The notes beneath the pieces were generated by a model. That model was given only the letters and a program-made list of their open reading frames with translations. It did no database searches and was not told where the DNA came from. A DNA stretch of 64,000 nt, from the NCBI RefSeq assembly GCF_029024925.1, contig NZ_CP118962.1:62001-126000 (forward strand). Reading direction: 5' to 3'. The number at the start of each line of letters is the position of its first letter. Position 1 is the stretch's first letter. Made by a program: the position numbers and the translations under genes. The DNA is from Enterococcus faecalis (lineage in GTDB: Bacteria > Bacillota > Bacilli > Lactobacillales > Enterococcaceae). Positions 45,116 to 55,210 of this stretch are shown here, piece after piece.

Positions 45116-45254
45116 CTGAATGTGGAATGAAATTTTTGTTACTCATTGTACTTTAGTTCATCGGAATGCTCGCTCATTCTTTCACTTGTTGAGCAATAAA
45201 AATTTTATTCAGGAGTACCATCCGTTATAAAAAAATATAGTTGGAGGCAAAGAA

Positions 45255-46361
45255 ATGAAAACGTTATCAGGAATCTTGATGTTAGTCTTAGTTTTATGTG
45301 GCATGTCCCTATTCTCTTTTAAAGCACCGCGAGGGAAAAAATCTTTAAGTGCTTTGTCTGGTGCAGCTTGTGCCACCTTTCTACCAGAGGCATTTTTGCG
45401 GTATGCAGTAGGCGGCGTTTTTCATTTAGATTATGTGTCGCAAATTGGTGAAACTATGGGTAGTCTAGGTGGTTTAGCAGCTGGAGCTCTTGTGCCGCTC
45501 GCTTTCGGGATTAGTCCAGTTTTTTCAATTATTTTAGGTCTGTCATTGATTAAAGTCAGCTTGTTACCAGCCTTTATTACCGCATATCTTTTATCTTTTG
45601 TTGTTGAGCAGATGCAAAAACGTATTCCAGAAGGGATTGACTTATTAGTCGTTATTTTAGTCATTCCAGTCGCTGCTTCGTTAGTTGCTGGTTTTATTCA
45701 ACCCGTTGTATTAGGTGTCCTAGAAGTTATTGGGGGCACGATTTTAAGTGCAGTAGATGGCAATCCATATGTGATGGGCGCAATTTTAGGTGCTATTATC
45801 CCGATTGTTGGTATGACACCGTTAAGTTCAATGGTTTTAACTGCCTTGATTGGTTTGACTGGTGTACCAATGGCTGTCGGTGCGTTGACTTGTTACGGCA
45901 GTTCCATTGTCAATGCGGCGCTATTTAAAAAGTTAAAACTAGGCACAGCTTCAACCCCGTTAGCTGTGGCAATTGAGCCATTAACACAAGTCGATATCAT
46001 CAGCTCCAATCCAATACCTATTTACGCAACGAATTTATTTTCAGGAATGGTTAGTGGTATTGTAGTGACTTTCTTTGGCTTAAAAGTACCTGTGACAGGA
46101 ATGGCAACACCGTGGGCTGGTTTACTTGTGACATTAGGTAACAATGCCATTCAAACGACTTTACTAGCAGTAGCGATTATCACAGTGGTCAGTCTGATGT
46201 TTGGATTTTTAGGTGCGCTGGTCTTTAAACGTTACAGAATTGAAGCGGTGGATAATACACCAGAATTTGAAGGAACGACGGAAGTAACCAGTGAAAAAGA
46301 AAAAGAAGCAGTAAAAACCAAAGGAGGAGTTACGTATGAACACAGCTATGGCCATCAATAA
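45255..46361 (+). CDS. EIIC-like membrane transporter in the serine dehydratase operon
   Basis: A 368-residue membrane protein of about nine or ten spans that resembles the PTS_EIIC_2 group (MSLFSFKAPRGKKSLSALSGAACATFLPEAFLRY at the start, and GAIIPIVGMTPLSSMVLTALIGLTGVPMAVGALTCYGSSIVN). No EIIA or EIIB gene or domain accompanies it, so it probably does not phosphorylate its substrate. Its place at the head of an operon for L-serine dehydratase makes it a candidate uptake system for serine or a related compound. That is inference from context only. The charged tail (TTEVTSEKEKEAVKTK) overlaps the sdaAB start by 26 bases. A GGAGG ribosome binding site precedes ATG 45255. Confidence 0.78.
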   Translation: MKTLSGILMLVLVLCGMSLFSFKAPRGKKSLSALSGAACATFLPEAFLRYAVGGVFHLDYVSQIGETMGSLGGLAAGALVPLAFGISPVFSIILGLSLIKVSLLPAFITAYLLSFVVEQMQKRIPEGIDLLVVILVIPVAASLVAGFIQPVVLGVLEVIGGTILSAVDGNPYVMGAILGAIIPIVGMTPLSSMVLTALIGLTGVPMAVGALTCYGSSIVNAALFKKLKLGTASTPLAVAIEPLTQVDIISSNPIPIYATNLFSGMVSGIVVTFFGLKVPVTGMATPWAGLLVTLGNNAIQTTLLAVAIITVVSLMFGFLGALVFKRYRIEAVDNTPEFEGTTEVTSEKEKEAVKTKGGVTYEHSYGHQ

Positions 46362-47043
46362 ACCTAAAAAAGTGAACAAAGTAATGAACTACAAAAGTTG
46401 TTTTGACATTATCGGTCCTATTATGATTGGTCCTTCTAGTTCGCATACAGCTGGGGCCTTAGCAATTGGCTTAGCGGCAAGAAAGTTATTCGGCGGAACG
46501 CCAGAAAAAATTGTGATTAAATACTATGAATCTTTTGCAGACACGCATAAAGGACATGGAACTGATTTTGCAATTATTGGCGGAATTCTTGGACTAGCAG
46601 CAGATGATGCCAACGTAACACAATCCATTGAACTTGCGGAAGAACAAGGAATCGAGATTCAATTTTTAGAAATGAGTGAAGAAAGTCCAGTGAAGCATGC
46701 TAATACAGCATGTGTGACACTCAGTGATGCAACGCACGAAATCCATTTAACAGGAATTTCTGTAGGTGGCGGTACTATCGAGGTGAAATACATTGAATTA
46801 GACGGTTTCAATGTACAACTACATGGTCCTTTACCTATTTTGTTAGTCATTAATCAAGAAGAGCAGGCGATGCAAGCTTTTAAAGATACGTTACAAAAAA
46901 ATAATATTCAAGTGAATGCGGTGTCTCGTTATGTGGAAGGGAATCAAATTTTATTCATCTTTGACTTAGATTCGGCACCAATTTCCTCGGTGAAAGAACA
47001 ACTGTTTTCACTAGATGACACATCGAAAATAATCTTATTATGA
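46336..47043 (+). CDS. sdaAB: L-serine dehydratase, iron-sulfur-dependent, beta subunit
   Basis: With SdaAA it deaminates L-serine to pyruvate and ammonia in the cytoplasm. The 235-residue protein has SCFDIIGPIMIGPSSSHTAGA at the start, SFADTHKGHGTDFAIIGG and a C-terminal ACT-like segment (LPILLVINQEEQAMQAFKDTL). I chose ATG 46336 because AAAGGAGGAG (46320-46329) is well spaced. It overlaps the transporter gene by 26 bases. ATG 46384 would match homologues more tightly but lacks a ribosome binding site. Confidence 0.93.
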   Translation: MNTAMAINKPKKVNKVMNYKSCFDIIGPIMIGPSSSHTAGALAIGLAARKLFGGTPEKIVIKYYESFADTHKGHGTDFAIIGGILGLAADDANVTQSIELAEEQGIEIQFLEMSEESPVKHANTACVTLSDATHEIHLTGISVGGGTIEVKYIELDGFNVQLHGPLPILLVINQEEQAMQAFKDTLQKNNIQVNAVSRYVEGNQILFIFDLDSAPISSVKEQLFSLDDTSKIILL

Positions 47044-47057
47044 TAGGAGTTTGACAT

Positions 47058-47951
47058 ATGTACCTTTCGATTGAAGAATTTATCGATAAAGCTGAAAAAA
47101 CAGGAAAAAAAATCTCTGATTTGATGATTGAGCAAGAAATGGAGCGTAGCCAAAAAAGCTATGAAGAAATTTGGACACAGATGGGTCAAAATTTGGATGT
47201 TATGGATGCTGCTGTCAAACGCTCGCAAGAAGGAGCAGGCGTTTTTTCTCCTACTGGGTTAACGGGCGGTGATGCGGCTCGTTTAAAAAAATACCGCGCA
47301 GCTGGCAAAACGTTATCAGGTGATTTAATGATGTCTGCAGTTCAAGCCGCACTAGGTACGAATGAAGTCAATGCAGCAATGGGCGTTGTTTGCGCAACGC
47401 CAACTGCTGGTGCAAGTGGCACCTTACCAGGGGTTTTAACAGCGATTAAAAATACCTTGAATTTAACGCGTGATCAACAAATTCGTTTCTTGTTTACCAG
47501 TTCTTTATTTGGGATGGTCACAGCCAACAATGCGATGATTGCTGGTGCTGTTGGTGGATGTCAAGCCGAAGTAGGCAGTGCTTCAGCGATGGCCGCCGCT
47601 GCAGCTGTTGAAGCGGCTGGCGGAACACCACGCCAATCTTCTGAAGCTTTTGCTATGGCTTTAGGGAATTTATTAGGTTTAGTTTGTGACCCAGTGGCTG
47701 GGTTAGTCGAAATTCCTTGTGTCAAACGAAATACAGTAGGTGCAGGCAATGCGTTAATCGCTGCAGATATGGCTTTAGCTGGAATTGTAAATAAAATACC
47801 AGCAGATGAAGTGGTGGAAGCCATGAATAAAGTCGGCCGTCAATTACCACGAGAATTGAGAGAAACGGGTTTAGGTGGCTTAGCTGGCACAGCGACTGGC
47901 CAACGAATGAAGAATGAGATTTTTGAAAAAGTAAAATTCACCATTGTTTAA
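47058..47951 (+). CDS. sdaAA: L-serine dehydratase, iron-sulfur-dependent, alpha subunit
   Basis: A 297-residue catalytic subunit with the expected conserved cysteines in [43 protein letters not shown] and the end [15 protein letters not shown]. Three of the cysteines hold the oxygen-sensitive [4Fe-4S] cluster that activates serine. It follows sdaAB at 14 bases and precedes serS by 26 bases. Serine would thus yield pyruvate for energy under low oxygen, complementing the arginine route nearby. Confidence 0.95.
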   Translation: MYLSIEEFIDKAEKTGKKISDLMIEQEMERSQKSYEEIWTQMGQNLDVMDAAVKRSQEGAGVFSPTGLTGGDAARLKKYRAAGKTLSGDLMMSAVQAALGTNEVNAAMGVVCATPTAGASGTLPGVLTAIKNTLNLTRDQQIRFLFTSSLFGMVTANNAMIAGAVGGCQAEVGSASAMAAAAAVEAAGGTPRQSSEAFAMALGNLLGLVCDPVAGLVEIPCVKRNTVGAGNALIAADMALAGIVNKIPADEVVEAMNKVGRQLPRELRETGLGGLAGTATGQRMKNEIFEKVKFTIV

Positions 47952-47977
47952 AATTTAATCATGAAGAGGGAAATAAG

Positions 47978-49249
47978 ATGCTGGATATGAAAAAAATTCG
48001 CCAAAATGTAGAAGTGGTACAGAAAAAGTTAAAAACACGTGGTGTGGACGAGGAAGTTTTATTACGCTTTTTGGCTTTAGATGAAGAACGGAGAGCGTTA
48101 CTTGTTAAAGTTGAAGAACTGAAAAAACACCGTAATCAGGTATCAGGAGAAATTGCACAATTAAAGCGTGCACAAAAAGATGCTTCACAACAATTACTAA
48201 ATATGCAAGAAGTTAGCGAGCAAATTAAAGTTTTAGACCAAGAAGTTGTTCATTTGCAAGAACAATGCACAGCAATTGCAGAACGTCTGCCTAACTTACC
48301 TCATGAGAGCGTGCCTGTTGGCGCAGACGAAGCCGCCAACGTAGAAGTTCGGCGGTGGAGTACGCCGAAAACTTTTTCATTTGAACCGAAACCACATTGG
48401 GAAATCGGTGAAGCCTTAGGAATTTTAGATTTTGAAAGAGGCGCGAAAGTATCTGGTAGCCGTTTTCTTTATTACAAAGGCTTAGGGGCTCGTTTAGAAC
48501 GAGCGGTCTATAATTTTATGTTAGATCAACATGTTAATGAACATGGTTATACCGAGGTGATTCCTCCTTATTTGGTCAATAGCAAAGCAATGTTTGGCAC
48601 TGGTCAGTTTCCTAAGTTCAAAGAAGATGTCTTCCAAGTTGCAGAAAGTGATTTGACGCTGATCCCCACAGCGGAAGTCCCGTTAACTAACTACTATAAT
48701 AATGAAATTTTAGAGGCGCAAGAGTTACCGATTTATTTCACTGCTTTAAGTCCTTCTTTTCGTTCGGAAGCGGGTAGCGCAGGCCGTGATACCCGAGGAT
48801 TAATTCGTTTACACCAGTTCCATAAAGTAGAAATGGTTAAATTTAGTGATGCAGAACACTCCTATGAAGAATTAGAAAAAATGACCAACAATGCTGGAGA
48901 CATTTTAGAAAAATTGGGCCTCCCTTATCGAGTGATTACTCTTTCGACAGGTGACATGGGCTTCTCGGCAGCGAAAACCTATGATTTAGAAGTTTGGATT
49001 CCGGCACAGAAAACGTATCGAGAAATTAGTTCTTGTTCAAACTGTGAAGACTTCCAAGCACGTCGGGCGTTGATTCGTTATCGTGATAAAACGGGTCATG
49101 TTCAGTATGCCCATACACTTAATGGGTCAGGACTTGCTGTTGGTCGAACAGTGGCTGCTATTTTGGAAAATTATCAAAATGAAGATGGCACCGTAACGAT
49201 TCCAGAAGTTCTACGTCCTTATATGGGTGGTTTAACGAAAATAGATTAA
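47978..49249 (+). CDS. serS: Seryl-tRNA synthetase
   Basis: A 423-residue class II synthetase. The N-terminal long coiled-coil arm (about residues 30-105, rich in Lys/Glu/Gln) that grips the tRNA variable loop is followed by the catalytic core with motif 2 ([27 protein letters not shown]) and motif 3 ([19 protein letters not shown]). It charges tRNA-Ser. The unusual feature is its position as last gene of a serine-degrading operon, without a T-box leader immediately upstream. E. faecalis is thought to have a second serS, which would make this the specialised copy. That cannot be tested in this window. Confidence 0.93.
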   Translation: MLDMKKIRQNVEVVQKKLKTRGVDEEVLLRFLALDEERRALLVKVEELKKHRNQVSGEIAQLKRAQKDASQQLLNMQEVSEQIKVLDQEVVHLQEQCTAIAERLPNLPHESVPVGADEAANVEVRRWSTPKTFSFEPKPHWEIGEALGILDFERGAKVSGSRFLYYKGLGARLERAVYNFMLDQHVNEHGYTEVIPPYLVNSKAMFGTGQFPKFKEDVFQVAESDLTLIPTAEVPLTNYYNNEILEAQELPIYFTALSPSFRSEAGSAGRDTRGLIRLHQFHKVEMVKFSDAEHSYEELEKMTNNAGDILEKLGLPYRVITLSTGDMGFSAAKTYDLEVWIPAQKTYREISSCSNCEDFQARRALIRYRDKTGHVQYAHTLNGSGLAVGRTVAAILENYQNEDGTVTIPEVLRPYMGGLTKID

Positions 49250-49289
49250 AAAAGAAGGTTGATGTCACAACATCAACCTTCTTTTTTAA
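49249..49289. terminator. Terminator after serS (shared with convergent hydrolase gene)
   Basis: AAAAAAGAAGGTTGATGT and ACATCAACCTTCTTTTTT enclose a short loop. T runs lie on both strands. Confidence 0.92.
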
Positions 49290-50200
49290 TTCGTTAAATC
49301 CGTTAACCAATGCCCAATTTCTTGAAAAACTGTAGCTTTTTCCGTTTCTAATAAAATTTCATGACGCAATGTGGGAAATAGTCGTAACGTCACGTGCTGA
49401 AAACCTGCATGCTTTAATTGCTTTTGAATTTTCGCTGGCCCCTTGCTGAAATCACCAACTGGGTCTTCAGCGCCACTAATGATTAAAATAGGCAATTCTT
49501 TTGGGATCGCTTGGTACCAATTCCTTTGATTGGCTCGTTTAACAAGCGAAAAAAGGGTAGCAAAACCATTATTGGTAAATACGAAGCCCATTAATGGGTC
49601 ATTTTCATAGTCAGCGACATTGGCTTGATTTTTAGAAAGCCAATTAAAGGAACTTGCTTCAGGAAATTTTTTGCTAAAAGAACCAAATGCCAGCTTATCA
49701 ATGAACGGAGCTGGTTTTTTCGGCTGTTTCTCGGCCATTTTTTTAATAAAAGGCAATGCTGCGGTTAAAGGTAACGGACTTGTTCCAGTACCCATGAAAA
49801 TGACTCCTTGCATAGTCACAGGATAGTCTTGCAGATAGTTGCGCAAGGCGAAAGACCCCATGCTGTGACCCATCATAAAATAGGGCAATTGTGGATAGCG
49901 ATTCACAGCCCATTGTTTCACTTGACGAATATCTGTAACGACATTTTCAGGCCCTTGTTCTCCAAAAAAACCATAGATCGGTGCGCTTGGTTGTACAGAT
50001 TCGCCATGACCTAGATGATCATGACCAATTACGGCAAACCCTAATTGATTTAAAAAACGAGCAAATTCATCATAACGTTGGATATGCTCTGCCATGCCGT
50101 GAATCAATTGAACTACGGCTTTGGGTGAAGGGCAGGGCCAATGACGTACATTGAGCTGAGTTTGTTGATCGTTTGAAGTGAGTATGAATTGTTCAGTCAT
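49286..50200 (-). CDS. Alpha/beta hydrolase (monoacylglycerol lipase / lysophospholipase-like)
   Basis: A 304-residue serine hydrolase of the Hydrolase_4 group. It shows the oxyanion HG motif (QLIHGMAEHIQRYDEFA), the nucleophile elbow GHSMGSFALR with Ser near residue 107, the acid in ISGAEDPVGDFS and the late histidine in PTLRHEILLE. Relatives cleave lysophospholipids or monoacylglycerols, and the true substrate is unknown. There is no signal peptide. The start at 50200 has AAAGGG ahead. In-frame codons back to 50254 have neither a ribosome binding site nor homology. Confidence 0.88.
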   Translation of the reverse strand: MTEQFILTSNDQQTQLNVRHWPCPSPKAVVQLIHGMAEHIQRYDEFARFLNQLGFAVIGHDHLGHGESVQPSAPIYGFFGEQGPENVVTDIRQVKQWAVNRYPQLPYFMMGHSMGSFALRNYLQDYPVTMQGVIFMGTGTSPLPLTAALPFIKKMAEKQPKKPAPFIDKLAFGSFSKKFPEASSFNWLSKNQANVADYENDPLMGFVFTNNGFATLFSLVKRANQRNWYQAIPKELPILIISGAEDPVGDFSKGPAKIQKQLKHAGFQHVTLRLFPTLRHEILLETEKATVFQEIGHWLTDLTN

Positions 50201-50273
50201 AAGAAACCCTTTCTTTGCTTTTTGATTATTATACAAAAAAAAGACGGTGTTCAAAAGAAAAACTCATGAGAAA

Positions 50274-50308
50274 ACGCCTCAGCTTTCACTGAGACGCCTT
50301 TTTTTATT
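50274..50308. terminator. Terminator between argR and the hydrolase gene
   Basis: AAAACGCCTCAG and CTGAGACGCCTTTTTTT form a stem with one mismatch. T runs on both sides fit the end of the minus-strand argR transcript. Confidence 0.75.
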
Positions 50309-50366
50309 TATCTTTAATAAAAATAGCAATGATGTCAAAAAATAGTCGATTTTACTAAGTGATGAA

Positions 50367-50846
50367 TTATGGGTGGTACAAATACTGCTGGAAATAGTTG
50401 TTAACTTCAAGGGCATCTTCTTTATTTTTTGAAAGAATTAAGATGGTATCATCCCCAGCGATGCAGCCCAAGATATGAGGGTTGTGGATACGTATGCGAT
50501 CAATTAAAACCCCAATGGCTTGCCCGTTGCCAGGTAAGACGGTTAAAAGATTTGTGAACTCTATTTGTGTTAAAGAAACACCAGTTTCAATAATAATGTC
50601 AACAAGACGTTCTTCATCTGTTTTATATTTTGGACGAAGGGCAGAATTATTCAAGATACGATAATAGGCTTCTCCTTGACCATTGTCTACTTTGTTTAAA
50701 TTCAGCTCACGAATGTCACGAGAAATAGTTGCTTGTGTGGTGTGAATATTTTCTTTTTCCAATAATGCTAGTAATTCACTTTGTGTATGGATTTCATTTT
50801 CTGTGACCAATCGCTTAATCATCGTTTGGCGTTTTAATCGGTTCAT
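50367..50846 (-). CDS. argR: Arginine repressor ArgR (first of two)
   Basis: A 159-residue ArgR/AhrC protein with an N-terminal winged helix (SELLALLEKENIHTTQATISRDIRELNL) and a C-terminal hexamerisation and arginine-binding domain that keeps the ligand motif CIAGDDTILIL (double Asp). It should be arginine-responsive and control the arc genes. It is divergent from a second argR-type gene, 242 bases apart. GGAGG precedes the start at 50846. Confidence 0.92.
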   Translation of the reverse strand: MNRLKRQTMIKRLVTENEIHTQSELLALLEKENIHTTQATISRDIRELNLNKVDNGQGEAYYRILNNSALRPKYKTDEERLVDIIIETGVSLTQIEFTNLLTVLPGNGQAIGVLIDRIRIHNPHILGCIAGDDTILILSKNKEDALEVNNYFQQYLYHP

Positions 50847-51088
50847 TACTTTCCTCCAGTTCAGTTAATCATGCAAAAAAACATCATTGCTGTTATTTAA
50901 AACGGTGCCAGTAATTCCCTAAAATCACTGTACAACGTTTTACTAAATTGTGCAAGTCTCACTTTTTTAAATGCGAAATATCCGACAAAATCAATGAGAA
51001 CCTTTTAGCTAAACGACCCTTTTTCTATTCTAATTAGAGAGATTCTGCTAGTATTGCTTTGTAAATGTCTGGAGGAAGGGTGTTATTT

Positions 51089-51577
51089 GTGAATAAGCAA
51101 ACACGCCAAAGTTTGATTAAAGAAATCATTCAAACAACTGTAATTCATAGTCAAAATGAGTTGTTAAGAGAATTAAAAAAGCGCGAGATAAATGTCGCAC
51201 AAGCAACGATTTCACGGGATTTATGGGAATTAAAAGTCGTCAAAGCATTAGATGAGTCTGGCGAGATGCGGTTAACGATTTTTGAACAATTCACTTCTTT
51301 AGAAGAACGAAAAAAAGAACAGTTGATACAAGCAATTCGTGAGGTAGTGACCAAAGTTGAACGTGTCGCCTTTTTACTAGTGGTTCATACATTACCAGAC
51401 AACGCAACATTGTTTTCAGCTGTACTTGATGAAGTGTCTTTGTGTGAAAAGAAATGTTCTGTCGCTGGCTTCGACACTGTTATTATTGTTTCATCATCCG
51501 AGGAAAAAGCACAAGAACTAGAGCAGTATTTTCAACAATTTATTCAGCCAACACCTTTGTCAAAAAGTAACGCATAA
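51089..51577 (+). CDS. ArgR-type regulator (second), with altered arginine-binding motif
   Basis: A 162-residue ArgR-family protein with an intact DNA-binding part (SQNELLRELKKREINVAQATISRDLWELKV). In the C-terminal domain the usual AGDDT is AGFDT, so one of the two aspartates that bind arginine is lost. It may sense arginine poorly or only within mixed hexamers with the other ArgR, as described for the ArgR/AhrC pair of Lactococcus. It lies directly upstream of arcA, separated by a strong terminator. GTG 51089 follows GGAGGAAGG. Longer starts at 51065 or 51080 overlap that site. Confidence 0.88.
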   Translation: MNKQTRQSLIKEIIQTTVIHSQNELLRELKKREINVAQATISRDLWELKVVKALDESGEMRLTIFEQFTSLEERKKEQLIQAIREVVTKVERVAFLLVVHTLPDNATLFSAVLDEVSLCEKKCSVAGFDTVIIVSSSEEKAQELEQYFQQFIQPTPLSKSNA

Positions 51578-51624
51578 AAGTAAGGGAGCCAGAAGTCGTT
51601 TTGACTTCTGGCTCCCTTACTTTT
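51576..51624 (+). terminator. Terminator between the second argR and arcA
   Basis: A perfect 22-bp stem (51576-51597 with 51603-51624) with a five-base loop, ending in TTTT. It separates the regulator from the arc operon. Confidence 0.92.
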
Positions 51625-51651
51625 ACCTCTATAAGATTATAACTTTATGAA

Positions 51652-51762
51652 ATGCATGGAGAAATAATTTTTTTTGAATAAATGCATTTTTTTTTATTTA
51701 ATTATGCATTATTTTTTTAGAATATCTATGAAAGCGCATTCTTTTGGGTTGAAAATATGCAT
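51652..51762 (+). promoter_or_regulatory. Four phased ATGCAT motifs and a cre site upstream of arcA (candidate ArgR/CcpA region)
   Basis: ATGCAT occurs at 51652, 51682, 51704 and 51757. Gaps of 30, 22 and 53 bases are close to three, two and five helical turns. The surrounding TGAATAAATGCATT resembles ArgR boxes. TGAAAGCGCATTCT at 51729-51742 matches the cre consensus TGWAARCGYTWNCW at 13 of 14. Roles in arginine and glucose control of arc are inferred. Confidence 0.5.
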
Positions 51763-51873
51763 AAGAAAGAATACCGTTGTATATTTGTTATTTTGTTTGG
51801 CAAATGGCTCACGTCCTAGGTTAATCAGGTCTGTTATTCTGTGTTTGTAATTAAGTTGAGGAGGTTATTTCAC

Positions 51874-53100
51874 ATGAGTCATCCAATTAATGTATTTTCT
51901 GAAATCGGGAAATTGAAAACAGTGATGTTACATCGTCCAGGTAAGGAATTAGAAAATTTAATGCCAGATTATCTGGAGAGACTGTTGTTTGATGATATTC
52001 CGTTTTTAGAAAAAGCACAAGCAGAACATGATGCATTTGCAGAGTTGTTACGATCAAAAGATATCGAAGTGGTCTATTTAGAGGACTTAGCTGCTGAAGC
52101 GTTGATTAATGAAGAGGTCCGCCGACAATTTATTGACCAATTCTTAGAAGAAGCCAATATTCGCAGCGAATCAGCAAAAGAAAAAGTTAGAGAGTTAATG
52201 TTAGAAATTGACGACAACGAAGAACTGATTCAAAAAGCGATTGCTGGCATTCAAAAACAAGAATTACCTAAATATGAGCAAGAATTTTTAACAGATATGG
52301 TTGAAGCGGATTATCCATTCATTATTGATCCAATGCCTAACTTATACTTCACGCGTGATAACTTTGCGACAATGGGGCACGGGATTTCTTTAAATCATAT
52401 GTATTCAGTAACTCGACAACGGGAAACCATTTTTGGGCAATACATTTTTGATTATCATCCTCGTTTTGCTGGAAAAGAGGTTCCTAGAGTCTATGATCGT
52501 TCAGAATCAACCAGAATTGAAGGTGGCGATGAATTAATTCTTTCAAAAGAAGTAGTGGCCATTGGGATTTCTCAAAGAACGGATGCCGCGTCAATTGAAA
52601 AAATTGCGAGAAATATTTTTGAACAAAAATTAGGGTTTAAAAATATCTTGGCTTTTGATATCGGTGAACACCGTAAATTCATGCATTTAGATACCGTTTT
52701 TACCATGATTGACTATGATAAATTTACGATTCATCCAGAAATCGAAGGCGGCTTGGTTGTTTACTCGATCACTGAAAAAGCAGATGGAGACATCCAAATT
52801 ACAAAAGAAAAAGATACATTAGATAACATTTTATGCAAATACTTGCATTTAGACAATGTTCAATTAATCCGTTGCGGCGCTGGAAATTTAACAGCAGCAG
52901 CCCGTGAACAATGGAACGACGGTTCAAATACATTAGCAATTGCCCCTGGGGAAGTTGTTGTTTACGATCGGAATACGATTACGAATAAAGCGCTAGAAGA
53001 AGCAGGCGTGAAATTGAATTACATTCCAGGAAGTGAACTAGTACGTGGCCGTGGTGGCCCTCGTTGTATGAGTATGCCACTTTACCGTGAAGATCTTTAA
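51874..53100 (+). CDS. arcA: Arginine deiminase
   Basis: ArcA converts arginine to citrulline and ammonia, the first step of the deiminase route, giving ATP and acid resistance. The 408-residue length is standard. The motifs for substrate binding and catalysis are present: [26 protein letters not shown] and the nucleophile Cys in [11 protein letters not shown] near the end. ATG 51874 has TGAGGAGG ten bases ahead. The in-frame codons back to 51841 are upstream of that site. arcB follows within 30 bases. Confidence 0.97.
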
Positions 53101-53128
53101 AAAACACCCAAAAATAGGAGGAATCATC

Positions 53129-54148
53129 ATGAATTCAGTATTTCAAGGACGTAGTTTATTAGCAGAAAAAGATTTTACAAGAGCAGAATTAGAGTATTTG
53201 GTAGACTTCAGTATTCACTTAAAAGAATTGAAGAAAAAAGGGATTCCACATCACTATTTAGAAGGAAAAAATATCGCTCTTTTATTTGAAAAAACTTCGA
53301 CACGGACACGCTCTGCATTCACGTCAGCAGCGATTGATTTAGGGGCACATCCTGAGTATTTAGGCGCCAACGATATTCAATTAGGTAAAAAAGAATCTGT
53401 TGAAGATACAGCGATTGTTTTAGGTAGTATGTTTGACGGGATTGAGTTCCGTGGGTTTAGTCAAGAAGTAGTGGAAGATTTAGCGAAATATTCTGGTGTT
53501 CCTGTTTGGAATGGTTTAACGGATCAATGGCATCCAACACAAATGATTGCGGACTTTATGACAGTGAAAGAAAACTTTGGTCGTTTAGAAGGAATCACTT
53601 TAGTATATGTCGGCGATGGCCGTAACAACATGGCAAACAGCTTGTTAGTGACAGGTGCTATTTTAGGCGTAAATGTTCGCATTTGTGCACCAAAAGAATT
53701 GTTCCCTTCTGATGAAGTCGTTAATTACGCAAAAGAATTTGCGAAAGAATCTGGTGCAGAATTAATGATTACAGACGACGTTGCTAAAGGTGTTAAAGGA
53801 GCCAACGTGTTATATACAGACGTTTGGGTGTCCATGGGTGAAGAAGATAAATTTGAAGAACGTGTCAATCTGTTGAAACCTTATCAAATTAATATGGCTA
53901 TGTTAGAAAAAACCGAAAACATGGATGGCGATTTAATCGTATTACACTGTTTGCCAGCCTTTCATGATACGAAAACACAATACGGAGAAATGGTTGCTGA
54001 AAAATTCGGCATTACTGAAATGGAAATCACGGATGAAGTCTTCCGCAGTAAATATGGTCGTCAATTTGAAGAAGCAGAAAACAGAATGCATTCTATTAAA
54101 GCGATCATGGCAGCTACTTTAGGCAACTTATTCATTCCTCGTGTGTAG
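53129..54148 (+). CDS. arcB: Ornithine carbamoyltransferase, catabolic
   Basis: ArcB splits citrulline with phosphate into ornithine and carbamoyl phosphate. The 339-residue protein carries the carbamoyl-phosphate loop STRTRSAF near residue 56, HPTQM, and HCLPAFHD with the ornithine-side Cys. It is long enough for the catabolic class. ATG 53129 follows TAGGAGG. Upstream in-frame codons from 53087 overlap arcA and lack homology. Confidence 0.97.
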   Translation: MNSVFQGRSLLAEKDFTRAELEYLVDFSIHLKELKKKGIPHHYLEGKNIALLFEKTSTRTRSAFTSAAIDLGAHPEYLGANDIQLGKKESVEDTAIVLGSMFDGIEFRGFSQEVVEDLAKYSGVPVWNGLTDQWHPTQMIADFMTVKENFGRLEGITLVYVGDGRNNMANSLLVTGAILGVNVRICAPKELFPSDEVVNYAKEFAKESGAELMITDDVAKGVKGANVLYTDVWVSMGEEDKFEERVNLLKPYQINMAMLEKTENMDGDLIVLHCLPAFHDTKTQYGEMVAEKFGITEMEITDEVFRSKYGRQFEEAENRMHSIKAIMAATLGNLFIPRV

Positions 54149-54173
54149 GAAGCAACTGAAAAAACATTGAAAA

Positions 54174-54227
54174 AAGAATAGTCGTTTCGCCCTTTAAGAG
54201 ATTCTTTTGAAGGGCGGCCTATTCTTT
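54174..54227 (+). promoter_or_regulatory. Long hairpin between arcB and arcC
   Basis: AAGAATAG...CGCCCTT pairs with AAGGGCG...CTATTCTT around an 18-base loop region. It sits in the only long gap (105 bases) of the arcABC run. It could cause partial termination, RNA processing or protection. Confidence 0.55.
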
Positions 54228-54253
54228 ATTATGATAGGAAAGAAGGATTTGTA

Positions 54254-55186
54254 ATGGGGAAAAAAATGGTCGTTGCACTAGGCGGAAATGCCATCCTTTC
54301 AAATGATGCTAGCGCACAAGCACAACAGCAAGCATTAGTTCAAACATCTGCCTATTTAGTTCATTTAATTAAACAAGGGCATCGGTTGATTGTTTCACAT
54401 GGCAATGGTCCACAAGTCGGAAATCTATTATTGCAACAACAAGCAGCTGATTCTGAAAAAAATCCAGCGATGCCGCTAGATACGTGTGTTGCTATGACAC
54501 AAGGAAGTATCGGCTACTGGTTGTCCAATGCGCTTAATCAAGAATTAAACAAAGCAGGAATCAAGAAACAAGTGGCTACTGTTTTAACACAGGTGGTCGT
54601 AGATCCAGCAGATGAGGCATTCAAAAATCCAACAAAACCGATCGGTCCATTTTTAAAAGAAGCTGAAGCCAAAGAAGCAATGCAAGCAGGTGCTATTTTT
54701 AAAGAAGATGCAGGACGTGGCTGGCGCAAAGTCGTTCCAAGTCCTAAGCCAATTGACATCCACGAGGCTGAGACTATTAATACCTTAATAAAAAATGATA
54801 TAATTACCATTTCATGTGGTGGTGGTGGCATCCCTGTCGTAGGACAAGAATTAAAAGGTGTCGAAGCAGTAATCGATAAAGATTTTGCTTCTGAAAAACT
54901 AGCAGAATTAGTGGATGCGGATGCACTAGTTATTTTAACTGGCGTGGATTATGTGTGCATTAATTATGGCAAACCAGATGAAAAACAATTAACCAATGTC
55001 ACTGTAGCAGAGTTGGAAGAATACAAACAAGCGGGTCATTTTGCACCAGGTAGTATGTTACCGAAAATTGAAGCCGCCATTCAGTTTGTAGAAAGCCAAC
55101 CCAATAAACAAGCAATTATCACTTCTTTGGAAAACTTAGGAAGTATGAGCGGCGATGAAATCGTAGGAACGGTTGTGACAAAATAA
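54254..55186 (+). CDS. arcC: Carbamate kinase
   Basis: ArcC transfers phosphate from carbamoyl phosphate to ADP, the ATP-yielding step of arginine catabolism. The 310-residue protein has the family motifs [40 protein letters not shown] and [18 protein letters not shown] 54254 has TAGGAAAGAAGG nearby. arcR follows after 24 bases. Confidence 0.97.
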   Translation: MGKKMVVALGGNAILSNDASAQAQQQALVQTSAYLVHLIKQGHRLIVSHGNGPQVGNLLLQQQAADSEKNPAMPLDTCVAMTQGSIGYWLSNALNQELNKAGIKKQVATVLTQVVVDPADEAFKNPTKPIGPFLKEAEAKEAMQAGAIFKEDAGRGWRKVVPSPKPIDIHEAETINTLIKNDIITISCGGGGIPVVGQELKGVEAVIDKDFASEKLAELVDADALVILTGVDYVCINYGKPDEKQLTNVTVAELEEYKQAGHFAPGSMLPKIEAAIQFVESQPNKQAIITSLENLGSMSGDEIVGTVVTK

Positions 55187-55210
55187 AGTATAGTATTTAG
55201 GAGAATTAAG

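Noticed and set aside
45116-45254. Possible T-box or riboswitch before the serine operon
   Set aside because: I looked for a T-box motif and a terminator/antiterminator pair. Only short pairings (GCTC/GAGC) are present, and no terminator precedes the first gene.
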